A stretch of 64,000 bases of DNA from Diphasiastrum complanatum (GCA_029204225.1 CM055107.1:15372900-15436899); one strand, 5' to 3'. Counted from the first letter of the stretch, positions 48,201 to 59,021 are shown. A program made the numbers and translations. The notes: generated from the sequence alone by a model not told the origin.

Positions 48201-50772
48201 TACGTTCTTAAATTTGTTTAAGCATTCAACAAGAATGAGCCAGTGTGCGGAATAAAGGTTAACAACTGAATATATGCAGACAACGATCAGACATCCAAAC
48301 ATTCGAGATCATTCAAGATAAAATAACATGTGCATTAAAGCTACTGCATTATCAATGATACTTTCTAGAGCGCTGTGTGACAAACCCACCCAGCGCATCG
48401 GCGTGAGAGATACTATGTCTCTTGCGAACTATATCAGACAGTCTCGCTTACTAGCAGACTCTTAGACATCGGCTGGAAATTCTATGCCTAGCTCACATTG
48501 GTGTTCAACCAATCTGATGTTCCCTACTGATTCTCTTGATTACAAGAACGGCTGGTTAGGCACGTTCTAACGGTACTCAGATTGCCTTTAGCATCATCCA
48601 TGGAGGTGGACGCCCTCCTGGTACTTAGCTTGATCTCCTTTGTACTTGGAGAGTGAAGATCCGCCGTCTTTCGGTCTTCGGGTCACAGGTGTTTCGAGCT
48701 TCGTGGCTTCGTCATCCCTTCGAGGTCCTTTGGTCTTCAAACTTTGGATCTTCGTCTTCGTTTGTTTGATCTTTGTGTCTTGTTTCGGTGAAACCGTTAT
48801 GTGGCGGTTATGGTCAGGGGCGGTTACTGCCTGTGGGCAATTCCTTTGTATTTCTGTAGACACGAACTCGAAAGCTATCAAAGCTTTGTGGCTAGAAACA
48901 TTTAGTTTCTTCACATTGGAGATAGTCTGATCATATACATATTTGGGAGTACTTTTCACGATTCCTATCTTTAGCTTGAGACATGTAATTTCTAATTGAC
49001 TAGGGAAGGGAAGCGACACACTCATCCTTGGTTAGTCTGAAAGGTTTTTGTTTCAGGAGGAATATTTGTGACTCGAGGAGTAAGTGTCAAGTCTTTGACG
49101 CAGTGGTATCTCCTTCAACTAGGTATGCAACGAAGGCATGGTGCATAGGACTTTCAAAATTTGACTAGGCCATTTTCTCATTTCTTCAGGTCACTATGTT
49201 GTTGCATATGATATATAGCCTTCATAAAAGAATCATGACTCAAGGAGAGACAGGAACCCTCTTAATAGATTTCTCTCAAATAGAAACCTTCACTTATATG
49301 TCATGATCTACACTTATTCTCCTTAAGCACCTATAAAACACAAAGCTCGGAGCAAGATCCTAACAAAAGAAAATCAAATTTCCATTAAGTAAATAATGGA
49401 TAATACAAGGCACTCTCCTCCACCCCTACTACAAGAGAGAATTGCAAGTCTCCCTTATCCAAGCCCTCTAGCAAAAGTAGGGGAGGGGGAGTGGGAGAAG
49501 TGTTTCTGAGAACAATCATCTTGTCCAAGCTCTCTTGCAAGGGGAGTGGGAGAAGTGTTTCTAAAATCATCTTGTCCAAGCCCTCTTGCAAAAAAATAGG
49601 GGAGTGTGAGGAATGCTTTTGAGAATCATTGTGGAGCTGTATAAGCCTTGGCCCATTATGCACTCGACTACCAAAATGATATGCTCATACTCATATCTGT
49701 TTTTGGGTAATTAGGTTCCTAACCCATGAAAGGCCATGCCACAAGTTTCTGAGGCAATATTGCATTGCATGTTCACCATTCTTCGCATGCACGAGTACCA
49801 AGATAGTCCAATTAACCATGGTCCCACGATTTGAGTACTGAGCTATGGTCTATATTTGACTTCAAGGACTTGAACAATGCTTATCATGCTAACTAGTCAG
49901 CTATCCATACACCATACTTCCCAGCCGTACGGAATGAGCTCATTTGAATGAGGTATTTCTTTGTTTCTTTTATTTCATTTCGTACTTATGAAATGAATTT
50001 CAATCTCTTTTCTATGTTAAAGAATAAAAGATTTCAAAACAAAATTCAATCTATGAGCATGAAGCGAATGCACGCAGTAGAAATGGGTATCTTTGCTGAA
50101 TACCAGGCATGGTCCATAAGGGTAACTAGTCCACGAATTACCATGTCCTTGGACTACTCTTAGTGGTCAGTCCTCTAGCCACAAGGTCAATGGTCCTACT
50201 GTTACTCAACACCCATGTTGGCCGCCGATTAGAACACACAGTCCTGATATTCGCACGCTACTTAACAATAAATCATGCATGGATGCAAGTGATAATCTGT
50301 TAAATATGCACAAAAACCATCAACAGAGTAATGTATTTATTACCATACGAGATAATAGCTGAAATGATAATTCGGGTTGTTAGCACTTGTTTAAGTCTCC
50401 ATTACAGGTAGTGCAATGGGCAACAAGATTAAAAACAGTAAGAAAAACTGTTCACAATTTCCATTGCGGAAACCAAAACGGAACTGCTTCATGCAGTATA
50501 GTCCACATGCTTGCTCCATCTCAAGATTTCGCTTCCATTTATCAAAACAAGCATGTTTCTGATGGAAACCAAGCCATACACAATTTGCAAACAGAATTGA
50601 AGCATTCATTGGCCAAGAAAAACTGAAACAAATCAGCTTGCTGCAGCAAGGATTGCGAAAAAATCAGCGTTTCTGACATGAAGGCGTAAGACAAGGCAAT
50701 TTTCAATGAGGATAGCGCACCAACAGTATGCTCGTGGAAGGCTCCCTGGAGGGCTAGCACCCCCACCGCCAT
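36224..50772 (-). CDS. PDX2: PDX2, glutaminase subunit of pyridoxal 5'-phosphate synthase
   Basis: PDX2 releases ammonia from glutamine for the PDX1 subunit, which builds the vitamin B6 coenzyme in the cytosol. Seven exons, all with GT-AG borders and matching phase: 50721-50772, 42037-42164, 41392-41479, 41134-41207, 36789-36962, 36541-36638, 36224-36374. They total 765 nt, giving 254 residues, close to the usual plant length of about 255. Seen in order: [26 protein letters not shown] (oxyanion strand); [16 protein letters not shown] with nucleophile Cys78; [36 protein letters not shown] with His196 and Glu198 of the triad. The C-terminal tail is plant-type. No frame breaks, so the gene appears functional despite introns of 8.6 kb (intron 1) and 4.2 kb (intron 4) filled with transposons. 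Confidence 0.95.
37397..39465 (+). mobile_element. Possible non-autonomous LTR-type element in PDX2 intron 4
   Basis: A stretch of about 70 bp at 37397-37468 (CTTATAGTCAT...TTCATTGATACAGTATTC...AGTCTATAACTTGGTATCA) recurs in direct orientation at 39395-39461. The end of each, TTGGTATCATAGC or TTGGTACCACAGC, resembles the initiator-Met tRNA primer-binding site TGGTATCAGAGC. The space between is pyrimidine-rich with no polymerase domain, and the 38245-38736 frame has no recognised motif. A degenerate TRIM/LARD-type element would explain this. LTR limits could not be set. Confidence 0.35.
40240..40335 (-). mobile_element. SINE-like sequence with tRNA-type promoter boxes
   Basis: On the minus strand an A-box-like TGGCTCACTGGC (about 40322-40311) is followed by a B-box-like CTTTGAATCAGG (about 40280-40269), close to GTTCGAATC with a likely C-to-T change. 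This is the arrangement of tRNA-derived SINEs. The 3' end and target duplications were not resolved. It lies within PDX2 intron 4, on the same strand as the gene. Confidence 0.35.
42900..42980. repeat. Short GC-rich tandem repeat
   Basis: Units built on CTCGCGAC(C)TCCTGCT(CCTGCTC) occur about three times within the hAT-like element. Its minus-strand frame is Arg/Ser-rich and not a gene. Confidence 0.6.
43180..43310. repeat. (GT)n-rich tract
   Basis: Interrupted GT dinucleotide runs separated by TTTGACAA(A/T) words, within the hAT-like element. Confidence 0.85.
44000..44822 (-). repeat. Copia family B 3' LTR, truncated
   Basis: Matches 48155-48913 of the other LTR and ends with the same TTTCTTCA before the polypurine tract. 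The first 186 bases found in the other LTR are missing. It has about 50 extra bases near 44385-44432 not in its partner. Confidence 0.9.
44823..47844 (-). pseudogene. Copia family B gag-pol, internally deleted
   Basis: Gag begins [20 protein letters not shown], continues in shifted frames to [12 protein letters not shown] and ends in knuckles [14 protein letters not shown] and [14 protein letters not shown]. The protease motif LDSGATSHF lies near 46830, the GAG_pre-integrase ([10 protein letters not shown]) near 46430, and the integrase D and D/NGGEY motifs ([18 protein letters not shown]) at 46237-46100. Near 46000 to 45887 the sequence jumps straight into late RT ([11 protein letters not shown]), so the integrase C-terminus and first half of RT are deleted. 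RNase H ([32 protein letters not shown]) runs to the LTR. Confidence 0.85.
47969..48913 (-). repeat. Copia family B 5' LTR, 945 bp
   Basis: In plus-strand reading it starts TGTTGGGAGAGAACGG, next to the primer-binding site after one spacer base, and ends TTAGTTTCTTCA. TG...CA ends are present. Confidence 0.9.
49459..49640. repeat. Tandem repeat, about 60 bp, three copies
   Basis: Each copy contains CAAG(C/C)(C/T)CTCTTGCAA, then GGGGAGTG(G/T)GAGAAGTGTTTCT and AATCATCTTGTC. It lies within PDX2 intron 1 to the right of the Copia element. Confidence 0.7.
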
Positions 50773-50879
50773 CTCTCCCTCCCTCGCCGCCTCTCTTCCG
50801 CCCAAAGCTTTTGTGTGTATTACACAGTTTGCTTTGCATTTTTTTGTGTTGGTGAATTAATTCTATTTTTTTTCTTTTT

Positions 50880-51005
50880 CTGGGACCCTCATGGATCTCC
50901 CTTTTGAACTCCTGCCATTTTGTGACGGGGACGCGAATCGAGCTCGTGACCACAATCCCAAAAGTAGGCGTCTTTCCCAACCCACCACTTACTCCAGGAT
51001 TTTTT
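50880..51005 (-). mobile_element. SINE-like sequence upstream of PDX2
   Basis: The minus strand reads AGTGGTGGGTTGGGAAAGAC (A-box area, weak) then, about 35 bases on, GGTCACGAGCTCGATTCGC, a B-box-like GCTCGATTC, followed by CGTCCCCG. A tRNA-derived SINE is the likely source. It lies about 110-230 bases upstream of the PDX2 start codon, so it may form part of the promoter or 5' UTR. Confidence 0.35.
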
Positions 51006-52304
51006 ATCTCATAAATTCAAGCTCAGGTGGTCTTTTAGAAATTGGTTAGTGTGGGGGCTATGTATATGGTGGGGTTTTGGGTGGCCCTTAGTGGATTGAC
51101 CATGCTCCTAGGGACTGGTAGTATGCTACCTTAGCTCTAGCTTCATCATTGGGAATGGGATGAGAGACCGAACGTGTATTTTGCACAACTGCTATCTTGA
51201 TAGTTGTAGATGGCGACTTGTAGGGTGGAATAAGCATTCATCATCAAGTCTTTGAGATCTTTGTATCAAGGGGGGGTCCCCACGAATGTTGTGATAGTCT
51301 TGGTGCAAAATATGATGCTCCAAGCTTGTAGAACGTGTCCCCACCTCCCTGATGGGCCTCAAATGCACACACTCACACGTGCGGGCATTTGGGCCCAACT
51401 CAATCATTTGGTGTCGCATGGTGGGGTTAAGCCAGCCGAACACTTTTGGGTGCCTGCAAAGATTGGAGTCGTCTCAAGGGTTTTGATCACCCTCAAATCC
51501 GCACGGCCTTGAAATTTCATGGGCATGCAATCTTAAGCATGGTTTTTTGCACACTCCCACGAGCACACAAGAATGGGTATTGATTTCAATTCTATTAAAC
51601 AAATAAATTTTACAGATTTTGCTTATGGGATAGTAATCGAGGCTGCCAATGCACCATGTCATTGGTGGCTGCTCGGGCACCTCACAAAAACAAAACACAA
51701 AAACAAAAAAAAAGGTGTGTGTGACCATGTGCTAGGCTCAAACTGATGTGTGCTTCTAAGACACGAGGCCCGTACGAAGTTCATAAGTGGGGTCTATAGG
51801 GTGTTCCATTGATGTCTTTCCCATGTCTAAGTTTCACATGATCAATCTATGGTTGAAATCTCAAAGCAGTTTATAAGATACTTCTCAATGGTCCATATCC
51901 TTATAAAAGAAATTGCTCCACTTTTTAGATACAATGAGACTTTTTTCAATATATAATTCAAAGAGCTTAAAGTTCTGATATGCAATCTCCCTATTAACCA
52001 TTAATTTGTAAAAAATGAGTTTGCTACTCTAGGTCCAAGTTTAGCACTACCTTCTTGCCATATTTTCACCTCGCAAGAAGGCATCTAAAGCCTAGAAAAT
52101 CCGTGAACTTATTCCAAAAAAAGTTGCCAAACTTGCATTATAGATCTAAAGAGCTTGGCCATTGACCTCTCAAATGTCTTGTTCCCTTGTAGACCTTTAG
52201 TGCATGGGATGGAGAAAATGCCACTATGTGATGTGACAAATATTCCTTCGGAAGTATGGACAAAAAAAAAACTATCTATACTGTCATAAGAAGAAGAGGC
52301 TACA

Positions 52305-53260
52305 TTGAGACCTACACAATCAAAGAAGCTTTATGTTGTGCTTAAGATAAAATTGTTGAGACCACCTAGTAACCAACAAGAAACAAAAAATGTGTTAGAA
52401 AGGTTAGTCGGAGCTGAAGCCTATAGTTTCTTAGAGGGTTTAGTGGCTACAATCAGGTGCAAATTGCCCCTGAAGATCAGCACACAATAATATTTTCCAA
52501 TGAGTGGGGAACATATGCCTACAAGGTGATGCCATTTGGATTGTGCAACTCTTCTAGCACCTTCCAACGAGTGATGAGCTATGCTTTCAAGGATTTCCTA
52601 AGAAAATATCTTGAATTTTTTATGGACGACTTGTGTGTTCACTCCCCTCGGACCAAGCATTTATCCTGCTTGGAAAAAGTGTTCATATAGTGTCAATTAT
52701 TTGGCATATCTCTAAACCCCGCCAAATGCCAATTCTTAGTCACACATGGCACAGTGCTAGCCCATATCATTTTGAGACATGGTATTGCCATCGATGTAGA
52801 CAAGATCTGCGTAATACTTGATTTTCTATAATTTGAAACTATGCACGAAGTATACATCTTTATAAGCCACTGCAATTAGTATAGGAGGTTTGTCTTAAAT
52901 TTTGCCAAGCTGGCCCGTTTGATCTACCAAATGACCATCCAACTCGAATGGACAGCTGAAGCTACTGAGGTTTTTCACAAACTTAAGAGAGCCTTAGTAA
53001 TTGCCCCAATCCTACATCCACCGATAACATCCTAGTTCGTTTTGGATGTCCACTCAAATTCGTGAGTGATCGTGGAATGCATTTCTTAAATGAAACTATC
53101 ACTCACTTGTTATCCTCATATCTGGTTGTCCATAGGGAAAATACTCCCTATTATCCACGATGCTAACGGACAAGCAGAATTGTTGAACAAGATTCTATGT
53201 AGCATTATCACAAAAACGGCAGAGGCCACACACTCGGATTGGAGGGTCATCCACTAAGTG
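52305..53260 (+). mobile_element. Gypsy fragment (RT, partial integrase), plus strand
   Basis: After a decayed start, an RT segment reads QIAPEDQHTIIFSNEWGTYA, KVMPFGLCNSSSTFQRVM, catalytic FFMDDLCVHS and NPAKCQFLVTHGT. Near 53025 it jumps directly to the integrase core, GCPLKFVSDRGMHFLNETI and HRENTPYYP, then NKILCSIITKTAEATHSDWR, so RNase H and the integrase N-terminus are deleted. Multiple stops. No LTR was found. Confidence 0.85.
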
Positions 53261-54169
53261 ACCATGCTTGTGATATCTGTTGTAAATGGGACATCACGGT
53301 ACAATGGATAGTATAACGCGACGACTGAGACGTATTTGTGGAAGACATGATGGAAAGAAACAGAAAGTAATAGGTGCATGAGTATATCAGAAAACAGTAC
53401 AGAAAGTTTTGAAGGCTTTGGTCGTTGGAAAAATTGGCAAGATCTTCGCTAGCACAAGTGAGGTATGAATCAAATTTAGCCAACTATATAGGTGAATTTG
53501 GAGGGTTCATTACACTGAATAGGTGTTTGGCTGATCAATTCTGAACAAAAATTTGTAAGCTTGTTCAGTACTGTGAAAATAGGCTATACAAATCTCAGCG
53601 AAGCTTTTTGAGGTGTTGAAGCCATCCAGTGAACGTTTTCCAGGGCTAGCAAAGGATGAACCTTTGCCAAAGAGGGTCTTTCGCCCAAATGTTGTCATAA
53701 ATGCAACTTTTCAAGATCTAAACCTATAGCCAACCTAATTTTGACATTTTAACACCATCTCACATGTCAACGAAGGTTTCTGAGGTAAGTAAGGTGCTCG
53801 GCAAAGGTTCCCAAAATGGCATTTTGCTGCGCATAGGTACTTTTTTTGGAAAAGAACCTTCGCTCAAGTCAGTATAGATATATCTGAAGTGGATGTACAA
53901 TCTGAAAGCTCAGCGAAGATTTCCAATACTGTATAGGGAACATATGACCGAAACAATGATTTTATAAGTCATTTTCCATCAAAACTATCTATTTGAAAAT
54001 ACTTCAGTTTCTCTTTTTTCCATTCTGATGACTTTTTTGACTTTTGCTCATCAGTCTTTTCTCATTTTTTTTTACTGTCTTTTTCAAAAGAAATTAACAA
54101 TTAAGTAGGGAAAACAAAAAATTGAAAACAAATAAAAATAAAAATCATTTGGATCATGCTTGCTGAACT

Positions 54170-54785
54170 GGCGGAACAGACTGCCAAAACTTGCGTAATC
54201 GGCTGCCATTCACAGGAGTATCAAACCGTTTTCCGTCCAAGTGCTCAAGAATCACTGCTCCATAGTTCAGGATTTCCTTAACTTTATACGGCCTTCATCG
54301 GTAACTTCAATTTTCTCTTGATCAGCTTGGTTTTGTACATCAGTGTGAGATCTCCTGCTTTTAGACCTTTCCGTGTAATCGAGGATCATGCCATGTCTTA
54401 CGGCGGGCTTTCTCTGCTGCTAACGCATGAACTGCCATCAATCTTGTTTCACACAATTTGTGCAACGCTTCATGACGTAGTTGTAAAGACTTATCATCAT
54501 TTAACCGTTCTATTGCTGTTATGCGTATAGATGGTATTAAAAATTCAATTGCCATGACAATATTTTGACCATAAACCAGTTGAAAGGGTGTTTGATTTGT
54601 ACTACTTTTGTAAGTGGTTCTGAATGCCCATTATTTTGCATGCAGTTTATGTTCCCAATCAGATCGACTCGCTTCAACTGTTTTCGTCATAATAGTGCAG
54701 AGAATCTTATTGGAAGATTCAGCTTGGCCATTCCCTCTGGGATAATAAGCATTAGAGGAGTTAGAAACATCAAAAGGGCCATCTA
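54170..54785 (-). mobile_element. Gypsy integrase C-terminal fragment, minus strand
   Basis: Reading leftward from 54780: NAYYPRGNGQAESSNKILC, TIMTKTVEASRSDWEHKLHA, NQTPFQLVYGQNIVMAIEFL, RLMAVHALAAEKARRKTW, then (frame-shifted) YKVKEILNYGAVILEHLDGK. This is the Ty3/Gypsy integrase catalytic end and C-terminal domain. It resembles the 53.1-53.2 kb fragment but runs the other way, so the two are separate insertions or one rearranged element. Confidence 0.85.
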
Positions 54786-55059
54786 AGAAATGCCACGTAG
54801 GACCAAAAAAAATGCCGTATTTTAAAACTCTAACGGACTTTTAGGTCCAGTTTAGCTTAACCTTGCTAGTAATGTGTAGTTAACATGACACGATTATGAC
54901 GCATGCAACTGCGACTTCAAGAACCTATGACGCTCATTAACTAACTTTTTCAAATTTGAAAATGAGATTGTGTCCCTCATTTTAACTAGTGAGAGAATAA
55001 ACATAGAATCTCAGGTACGCCATGGATGAAGAATAGTGTCTATTTTCTTTCTGGTCTGT

Positions 55060-56540
55060 CAGCTGATGTTTGCAGAGATGTCTCAGTTTCATCTACACAT
55101 TGTTCTCCCTGCCGAGAATGCTCTGATAGCTAAAAGAGGAGTAGTGAAAGAATCCACAGTTTCTCCACTTGATATGATCGCTCATAGAATCAACCAAAGA
55201 AAGAATTACGATTGTGAATTGACAGAAGTTTGTATCCATTGGATCTGATCTCGATGCAAGCTCCACAATTCCAATCCATCACACAATTAATAAAGTTTTT
55301 GTGTGACGGAGAAAACGGTTTACCGGGTTATTGTGAAAGATTGACGACTTATGGTGTTGCAAACTCAGTTCGAAAAATACAGAGTTTAGAATGTATGTTA
55401 AATGGTTTGCTTGCTGACTATAGAGAAAAAGAGCTCGTATTATTACAAACAAAAGAAGATAATGCAAGTTTACATAATATTATGTTAAATTTGAATGCAA
55501 GTAATGATCAATTCCAACAAGTTGTTCAGACATTACATATATCAAGTGACCAGTTAAAAGAAGAAACTCGCATACTAGATAAGAAATTAAAAAGAAACAA
55601 GCGAAAAAGAATTCTGAAGGACATTGATGAGCTTTCGCTAAATGGAGGCCAACGGAAAAAAAAGATTTAAGCATTCAAGTAAGGATTTGATTTGAATCAG
55701 TTTTATTTTAGTTTTGTGAAGTAGCATGACATTTATTATGTGTCCTATTTGGGTTTCTTGATTTTCATAATCATTTGCAGATCAGCATTGGTTGCAAATG
55801 AGCATCTGAAGGACAATGACCTGATCGGAAAATCACTAAGTTCGGTATTGACAACCAAGTCCACAAAGTCTTTATTGGACAATAATCGGTATTCTCGAAT
55901 CAAGTCCAAAGTCACTGAGGCTTTGATGAACGAGGTCGGTAAGGTAATCGACCGAACGTTAATTCAGGGAGCATGTGATTTCTCAGGTATTAGCAGGGAG
56001 GCATATGCTAGTATATTTAAAATTATTAAAGAGGCTTTTGGACAATTGCATGTAAGAGAATTTCCCATTCCTCGCCCTTTTTAGATAAGATTGGAGAGAG
56101 ATGTATTGAATAAGGGTATGCAAAACGTCATTGGAATCCCTTTTCACATCAATGAGATTTACAATTCAAAGTCTGGCAATTTGTCATATAGTTCTACCAA
56201 CAACTTATTTGTGGATTTGAATCATTTATTGAGATTTATATTGAAATTCTATAATATTACAAATGTTAGTATGAGCAAACTTATTTTGGTGGTCAAGCTA
56301 GGCGAATCGGAAGTTATAAAAGGACAAAAGTTGGAAAGAGTAAGTATTACTCTCATGAATGGAGCATTGAGCAATGCAACAAACTCAAGGGATCTCAACT
56401 TCAGTGTGCAATCAGAAAACAACATATGGTGGCTAGCATGTTTTCAGGTTAAAAATGGCAGCTATTCCAATGGTTTTATAGACGAGCTCAAGTTCGATAC
56501 ACAACAAGATCAATTGAATATCAAAGATTCAAAAAAGTAA
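55060..56540 (+). pseudogene. Transposase-like gene of copy B, internally deleted
   Basis: The N-terminal exon starts after TTTGCAG (55075) with MSQFHLHIVLPAENALIAKR. It shifts frame near 55245 to a helical, basic part (QFQSITQLIKFLCDGENGL, LKRNKRKRILKDIDELSL) with a stop where copy A has Tyr. A likely intron (AA|GTAAGG to TTTGCAG) runs to about 55780, then DLIGKSLSSVLTTKSTKSLL, GACDFSGISREAYASIFKI, an in-frame TAG at 56083, and ERDVLNKGMQNVIGIPF. KGQKLERVSITLMNGAL and WWLACFQ follow. At about 56448 it jumps to a late piece, QLFQWFYRRAQVRYTTRSIE, so the central part with the C-x2-C pair kept in copy A is deleted. This copy cannot encode a full protein. Confidence 0.6.
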
Positions 56541-56644
56541 ATAAATTTATAAGCCAAAATTAGATTGATGGCATTCAATAAAGATCAAATGCGTGTGATC
56601 AAAAATTCTCAAATTTCACATGCATTAAATTGAAAAGAGTACAA

Positions 56645-58176
56645 TCATTTTTTTTCATTGTCTCTAAGGACAATTTTTGTTGTGTGGTCATGAAGGAACT
56701 TTTTCCTATCATACGGATCCAAAAATCGAGTGGATCGCCTTTTGCTCAGATCTATATATCCTGATAGAATTGCCAGAGCAGATGATCTCATAGGAACATT
56801 TTCTAGCACGTAATTGAACACTTTAAGAGCAACATCTCTTTTGACAAAAATGATTCTAAATGTATTTTTTGGATATTTATGGCCTTGGGCAAAATAAGAT
56901 AGGGCCGTGATGGCCATGATTAAGGCTCCCGCATTCACAAAAAACCTTTCATGAAGAATACAAATTTCTTTATTTACAAAATGTTTCAAATAATGAGCCA
57001 ATGAGGCATCCTCATGTCTTCCGCCTTGTCTCTCTCTCAATCCTCCATGCCTGCTAGCAAAGGCATCAACTTCAACGATTTTCTACAACACATAATAAAG
57101 TGTTAGTCAAACTAGCAGATCAATTATCAGTTACACTTTAAATAGTAAATGATTTTTGTGAGAAGGTATACTTACCAAATCCCCCTCGTCAGTTTGGATC
57201 ACACAAGCAGCTTCTAAATTGTGACCAGCAATAATGGTGGATTGCTGGTCAGCTGGAATAGTATATATGGGAGGTGGCTGATACTTTTTCTAAAAAGCCA
57301 AAAACACCTCCTCACTCGGCATATTAGCCTCATATGTCCTGCTCTCAGATAGCATCCTTTGAAGGGCATCTGTGCCACTTGCCCATTCTACCTGGTCCTC
57401 ATAGTCGATGCCATCATGAGATCGTCATCATCAAAGTCAATAAAATCATTAAATTCAGAAATCATCCTTGACATAAGAGATAATATCTTATCTTCTCTGA
57501 GATCCATTACGTCTTTGATGTCGCTAATGGACAAGAATGCAACATCGTCCATATGGTAAACAAGGAGGTCCATCAGGGTTCTGCTCTGGTCAATCTCGCT
57601 CATAATAGATAAGGGAGAGATAGACAGAGAACGAGCCTTGGCAGGAACATATTGCTGTGCTTGTCTGGCTTTCTCTACATCTCCTAAAACCTCATCAATA
57701 ATGGAAACCTCTGAAGCCACATGAGTGATAGGGGCAGACAAACCAATCATGGACGACCCAGAAGATTCTGCCTCGTCAGAGATAAGAGCAAATAAGAAAA
57801 ACACGAAGGCCATACCCTCCTGAACGAAGTGACATACTCGATTGTGTTCCTCACAGGGTATGACACGTTTAAACAGATCGATAAATTTGACAAACTTACG
57901 ATCATGCCTTTGCTTGACACTAGGCTGAGCATGAGTCAAATCTGTGAAATGCACAAATTTCAGGCCGTCCATCAGAAGGGTACCCTGTTTCAAGCACTCA
58001 TGAAAATTCTTGTACAGTTTGGGCAAAAATTCCTTGTGCTCAATAACAAATCTCTCTATGTCAAACTGAAAATCGAAATAGGACAAAAAATGGGCCTGTC
58101 TATTGGTAATCGCAGCATCAACAAGGAAAGAACTAAGAGCTCTATCATAGATCGAACTACTAGAAGAGGAGGCCAT
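56645..58176 (-). CDS. Convergent transposon gene, unknown family (damaged)
   Basis: Not a family I recognise. It begins at ATG 58176 with a Ser run, followed by an open frame of about 260 residues (SFLVDAAITNRQAHFLSYFD; later an acidic region with IDFDDDD). Near 57400-57430 the coding sense moves by one frame to EWASGTDALQRMLSESRTYE, which meets a stop near 57291 and resumes as KKYQPPPIYTIPADQQSTII and ends QTDEGDL|GTAAGT. After an intron, the last exon (about 57084-56645) reads KIVEVDAFASRHGGLRERQG, ALIMAITALSYFAQGHKYP and FLDPYDRKKFLHDH. Full length would be near 490 residues. Only its end survives in copy A. One frameshift and one stop suggest recent decay. Confidence 0.55.
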
Positions 58177-58429
58177 ATCGATATGAGACGCCGATTAGCA
58201 AGGGGAAATCAATAGTGTAATCCTGGATACGTGATGGCGATATACACTTTACATGATGCCAGATATCAGAACTATGCACCAGGGGAGCAGCGCGACTATG
58301 GAACGATCTGTTGGACGCGTGGTAGTGATATTATATGTACTAATTTAGCAGCAGGTCGGTTTCTTGGACTCAATATGTGAGACTAAATTCCAAAAACGAC
58401 ACCCAAATATATAGTCTAATTCTAAGCAT

Positions 58430-58775
58430 CTGAACCGTACACGTGTTTCGGAAACGTGCCGTCAAAATTGCCACACGTGTGAAACGACGGCCCAATCATT
58501 GGCATGACACATGTACACTTCAGATCCTGACACATGTGCTTGCACGTGTATGCCAACCGTACGATCGTACGAAGCAGTCATCTCGTGATGCATGTGTGGC
58601 CCAAATCATGACACATGTCCTCGCACATGCATGCCAGCCGTATGATCATCCGGATTGCTGATGTCCTGACACGTGACAGGTTCGTGTGATGATACGTGTG
58701 ACCACATGTGCGGGGAGTGGAGGTGTCACATCACACGTGTGAATATGATGGGACGTTCTACAGGTATAAAAGGAC
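58430..58775. promoter_or_regulatory. Divergent promoter region rich in CACGTG/CACATG, with TATA box
   Basis: Five CACGTG (G-box) cores (near 58440, 58472, 58543, 58672, 58735) and several CACATG/ACATGT words lie within about 300 bp. Two diverged direct copies start at 58528 and 58609 (period 81), each TGACACATGT...GC(A)C(G/A)TG.ATGCCA(A/G)CCGTA. A perfect 14-bp palindrome, CGTACGATCGTACG, spans 58558-58571. TATAAAAG at 58765-58772 would drive the plus-strand H3-like/protease cassette. The region lies between divergent starts at 58176 and 59022. In plants G-boxes bind bHLH and bZIP factors; binding here is inference. Confidence 0.55.
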
Positions 58776-59021
58776 GTTTTCGGCTCATATTTTAGTTTCG
58801 GATTTCTTCGTTCCCTAGTTCTCCTCAGGTTTCTTCATTCAGTTCCACTCCTCGCTATACGCATATCACTACCACATGCCTAGAGACTCACATACCAGTA
58901 CAGATTTCCCCTCCGCGCGTCATGGCGATACGCCAGCTGCCATATCGCCATTATGTGCCTCCCCTATCGGATATGCACTTTTCTTTCTCATTGGCGCATC
59001 ATATCGATACCTTAGTTTGAA

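Larger units (their letters stand above)
44000..48913 (-). mobile_element. Ty1/Copia retrotransposon, family B, in PDX2 intron 1
   Basis: Same orientation as PDX2. In order on the minus strand: 5' LTR 48913-47969; primer-binding site 47967-47950 (TGGTATCAGAGTTGATAAC, initiator Met tRNA type); gag from ATG 47844; zinc knuckles; protease; integrase start; RT; RNase H; polypurine tract 44832-44823 (GAGAGGGAGC); 3' LTR 44822-44000. The 3' LTR lacks about 186 bp of its end, so no target duplication remains. The LTRs differ at many sites and by indels, so the insertion is not recent. Pol carries an internal deletion and several frameshifts, so it is not autonomous. Confidence 0.92.

Noticed and set aside
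48594-49025. Independent gene with [16 protein letters not shown]
   Set aside because: It lies inside the Copia 5' LTR; the same sequence occurs in the 3' LTR after RNase H.
58443-58661. ORF with repeated LTHVLARVCQPYDR / MTHVLAHACQPYDH
   Set aside because: It is explained by the 81-bp promoter repeat; start and context are poor.
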